From Bacteroidota bacterium (GTDB lineage: Bacteria > Zhuqueibacterota > Zhuqueibacteria > Zhuqueibacterales > Geothermadaptataceae): a stretch of DNA of 7,455 nt. Where the stretch lies: NCBI GenBank assembly GCA_011375275.1, contig DRLW01000396.1:1-7455 (forward strand). The letters run 5' to 3'. Under the pieces are notes generated by a model. That model was given only the letters and a program-made list of their open reading frames with translations. It was not told the DNA's origin and did no database searches. The position numbers and the translations under genes are program-made. How positions within the stretch are numbered: position 1 is the first letter of the stretch; every line of letters begins with the position of its first letter. This document shows, piece after piece, positions 5,528 through 7,455 of the stretch.

Positions 5528-7455
5528 TCAGGCGATGCGCCGGAACAGCTCGTTGAGAATTTTTTCCGCCGCTTCCGGGATGACCGTGCCCGGGCCGAAG
5601 ATCACCGAAGCGCCGTGTTCGTAGAGAAAATCATAATCGCGCGGGGGGATGACACCGCCGACCACCACCATGATATCTTCGCGGCCGAGATCGCGAAGCG
5701 CTGCGATCAGTTGCGGCAGCAACGTTTTATGACCGCCGGCGAGAGAACTCATGCCGATGATGTGCACGTCGTTTTCCACGGCCTGGCGTGCGGTTTCCTC
5801 CGGCGTCTGGAACAGCGGGCCGATGTCCACGTCAAAGCCGAGATCAGCAAAAGCCGTGGCGATCACTTTGGCGCCGCGATCGTGGCCATCCTGTCCCAGT
5901 TTGGCGATGAGAATCCGTGGCCGGCGGCCCTCGGTTTTTTCAAACTCCGCGATCTGTTCGCGAACACGCTGCATCTGTCCGTCCTCCCCGTGTGCGCTGT
6001 TGTACACCCCGCTGATGGCGCGCGTGACAGCGCGGTGTCTGCCGAATACTTTTTCCATTGCCGAAGAAATCTCGCCCAGCGTTGCCCGGGCCCGCGCGGC
6101 TTCCACAGACAGAGCGAGCAGATTGCCGCTCTTGTTTTCTGCCGCCTGTGTGATGGCCGCCAGCGCTGCAGCGACGCGCGCCTCATCCCGCTCAGAGCGC
6201 AGTTTCTGCAAGCGCCTGATCTGCGCCTCGCGCACCGCGGTGTTATCGACCTCGAGGGTGTCCAGCGGCTCCTCGTGTTCCAGCCGGTATTTGTTGACGC
6301 CGACGATGGTTTCCTTGCCGGAATCGATCAACGCCTGCCGCCGAGCCGCTGCTTCTTCGATGCGCATTTTGGGGATACCCGCCTCGATCGCCTTGACCAT
6401 GCCGCCGAGGGATTCGATCTCGCGCAGATGCGCCCAGCCTTTTTGCAGCAACGCCTGCGTCAGGTTTTCCACGTACCACGAACCGCCCCACGGGTCGATG
6501 ATCCGGCACAGGTCGGTTTCCTCCTGCAGAAAAAGCTGCGTGTTGCGGGCGATGCGCGCGGAAAAATCCGTGGGCAGAGCGATGGCCTCATCGAGAGAGT
6601 TGGTGTGCAGCGATTGCGTGTGCCCCAGCGCCGCCGCCATGGCCTCGATGCAGGTACGCGCGACGTTGTTGAACGGGTCCTGTTCGGTCAGGCTCCAGCC
6701 GGAAGTCTGGCAGTGGGTGCGCAGGGCCATGGATTTCGGATTTTTCGGATTGAACTGCCGGATCAGCTTGGCCCACAGCACGCGCGCGGCGCGCATCTTG
6801 GCGATTTCCATGAAATAATTCATGCCGATGCCCCAGAAAAAGGACAGGCGCGGCGCAAAAGTGTCGATGTCGATCCCGGCCTGCAGGCCGGTGCGCACGT
6901 ATTCGAGCCCGTCCGCCAGGGTGTAGGCCATCTCGAGATCCGCCGTGGCGCCGGCCTCCTGCATGTGGTAGCCGGAAATGCTGATGCTGTTGAAGCGCGG
7001 CATGTGCCGGGAGGTGTAGGCGAAAATATCCGCGATGATGCGCATGGAATGCTCCGGCGGATAGATATAGGTATTGCGCACCATGTATTCTTTGAGAATA
7101 TCGTTCTGGATGGTGCCGGCGAGCTGCTCCGGCCGCACGCCCTGCTCCTCAGCCGTGACGATATAAAAAGCCATCACCGGCAGCACCGCGCCGTTCATGG
7201 TCATCGAAACCGAAATCTGCTCCAGCGGGATGCCGTCGAAGAGAATTTTCATATCCAGCACCGAGTCGATGGCCACCCCTGCCTTGCCGACATCGCCGAC
7301 CACGCGCGGGTGATCCGAGTCATAACCACGGTGGGTAGCTAGATCGAACGCCACGGAAAGGCCCTTTTGCCCGGCGGCGAGATTGCGGCGGTAAAACGCG
7401 TTGCTCTCTTCTGCAGTGGAAAAACCGGCGTACTGGCGGATGGTCCACGGCCGCA
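5528..7455 (-). CDS. scpA: Methylmalonyl-CoA mutase, catalytic subunit (5' end outside window)
   Basis: This adenosylcobalamin enzyme interconverts (R)-methylmalonyl-CoA and succinyl-CoA in propionyl-CoA metabolism (also called mutB, mcmA or MUT). The window shows 641 residues. The frame runs through the edge, and roughly 70-90 N-terminal residues are missing compared with the usual 710-730. The internal GTG at 7354 is not the start, because [12 protein letters not shown] and on are read upstream of it. Numbered from the first complete codon (7453), the CoA-carboxylate residues are Tyr8 (RQYAG) and Arg126 (MVRNTY). They are 118 apart, as are Tyr89 and Arg207 in the Propionibacterium enzyme. 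Active-site His163 lies in [11 protein letters not shown]. The C-terminal B12 domain has DGHDRG at 522-527, His524 being the cobalt ligand, then the conserved GGVIPPRDY. The protein carries its own cofactor domain and resembles the human homodimeric enzyme. Whether a small MutA subunit gene lies upstream cannot be seen. meaB follows after 14 bases. Confidence 0.97.
   Translation of the reverse strand, partial: RPWTIRQYAGFSTAEESNAFYRRNLAAGQKGLSVAFDLATHRGYDSDHPRVVGDVGKAGVAIDSVLDMKILFDGIPLEQISVSMTMNGAVLPVMAFYIVTAEEQGVRPEQLAGTIQNDILKEYMVRNTYIYPPEHSMRIIADIFAYTSRHMPRFNSISISGYHMQEAGATADLEMAYTLADGLEYVRTGLQAGIDIDTFAPRLSFFWGIGMNYFMEIAKMRAARVLWAKLIRQFNPKNPKSMALRTHCQTSGWSLTEQDPFNNVARTCIEAMAAALGHTQSLHTNSLDEAIALPTDFSARIARNTQLFLQEETDLCRIIDPWGGSWYVENLTQALLQKGWAHLREIESLGGMVKAIEAGIPKMRIEEAAARRQALIDSGKETIVGVNKYRLEHEEPLDTLEVDNTAVREAQIRRLQKLRSERDEARVAAALAAITQAAENKSGNLLALSVEAARARATLGEISSAMEKVFGRHRAVTRAISGVYNSAHGEDGQMQRVREQIAEFEKTEGRRPRILIAKLGQDGHDRGAKVIATAFADLGFDVDIGPLFQTPEETARQAVENDVHIIGMSSLAGGHKTLLPQLIAALRDLGREDIMVVVGGVIPPRDYDFLYEHGASVIFGPGTVIPEAAEKILNELFRRIA

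Noticed and set aside
5615..7342. A 575-codon open frame on the plus strand, antisense to the methylmalonyl-CoA mutase
   Set aside because: Same reasoning: an antisense shadow of a highly conserved gene, with Arg- and His-rich composition and no domain.
7352..7354. GTG at 7354 as the real start of the methylmalonyl-CoA mutase
   Set aside because: The same frame continues upstream to the window edge and encodes the conserved [12 protein letters not shown] segment with the specificity Tyr, so the gene is cut by the window and does not begin there.

Overview
The window carries two adenosylcobalamin (B12)-dependent acyl-CoA mutase genes and one mutase-associated GTPase gene on the minus strand. 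They meet a plus-strand envelope-type glycosyltransferase gene end to end. The DNA is moderately GC-rich and densely coding, with gaps of 14, 23 and about 185 bases. The glycosyltransferase resembles the lipopolysaccharide-core (WaaE/KdtX-like) branch of family GT2, and the fused mutase resembles the proteobacterial type of IcmF as I remember it. Together these suggest a Gram-negative, chemoheterotrophic bacterium that uses B12. I cannot name the phylum or genus from this window alone.

Layout on the plus strand: the tail of an unidentified gene (1-95) overlaps by 4 bases the TTG start of a glycosyltransferase gene (92-865). After a 23-base convergent gap come the minus-strand genes. Read in their own direction they are the methylmalonyl-CoA mutase gene (7455 to 5528, 5' end cut off by the window), then meaB (5513 to 4458, 14 bases downstream), then a spacer of about 185 bases, then icmF (4272 to 889). 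No stretch of more than 300 bases lacks a gene.

How the genes work together: methylmalonyl-CoA mutase interconverts (R)-methylmalonyl-CoA and succinyl-CoA, the last step by which propionyl-CoA enters the citric acid cycle. MeaB is the GTPase that gates cofactor loading and protects that mutase. IcmF is a natural fusion of a B12-binding domain, a MeaB-like GTPase and a mutase barrel, and interconverts isobutyryl-CoA and n-butyryl-CoA. The specificity residues support these separate roles: Tyr and Arg in the first mutase, Phe and Gln in IcmF. The cluster looks like a module for short and branched acyl-CoA carbon from propionate, odd-chain fatty acids, valine or isoleucine, or butyrate.

The least explained sequence is the spacer upstream of icmF. 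It holds three tandem 11-bp repeats and a longer imperfect inverted repeat whose icmF-proximal arm overlaps a plausible -35 element. This looks like a control region for icmF separate from the mutase-meaB pair. The coding genes belong to known families. I see no CRISPR array, tRNA, rRNA, insertion sequence or clearly new multi-gene system here.
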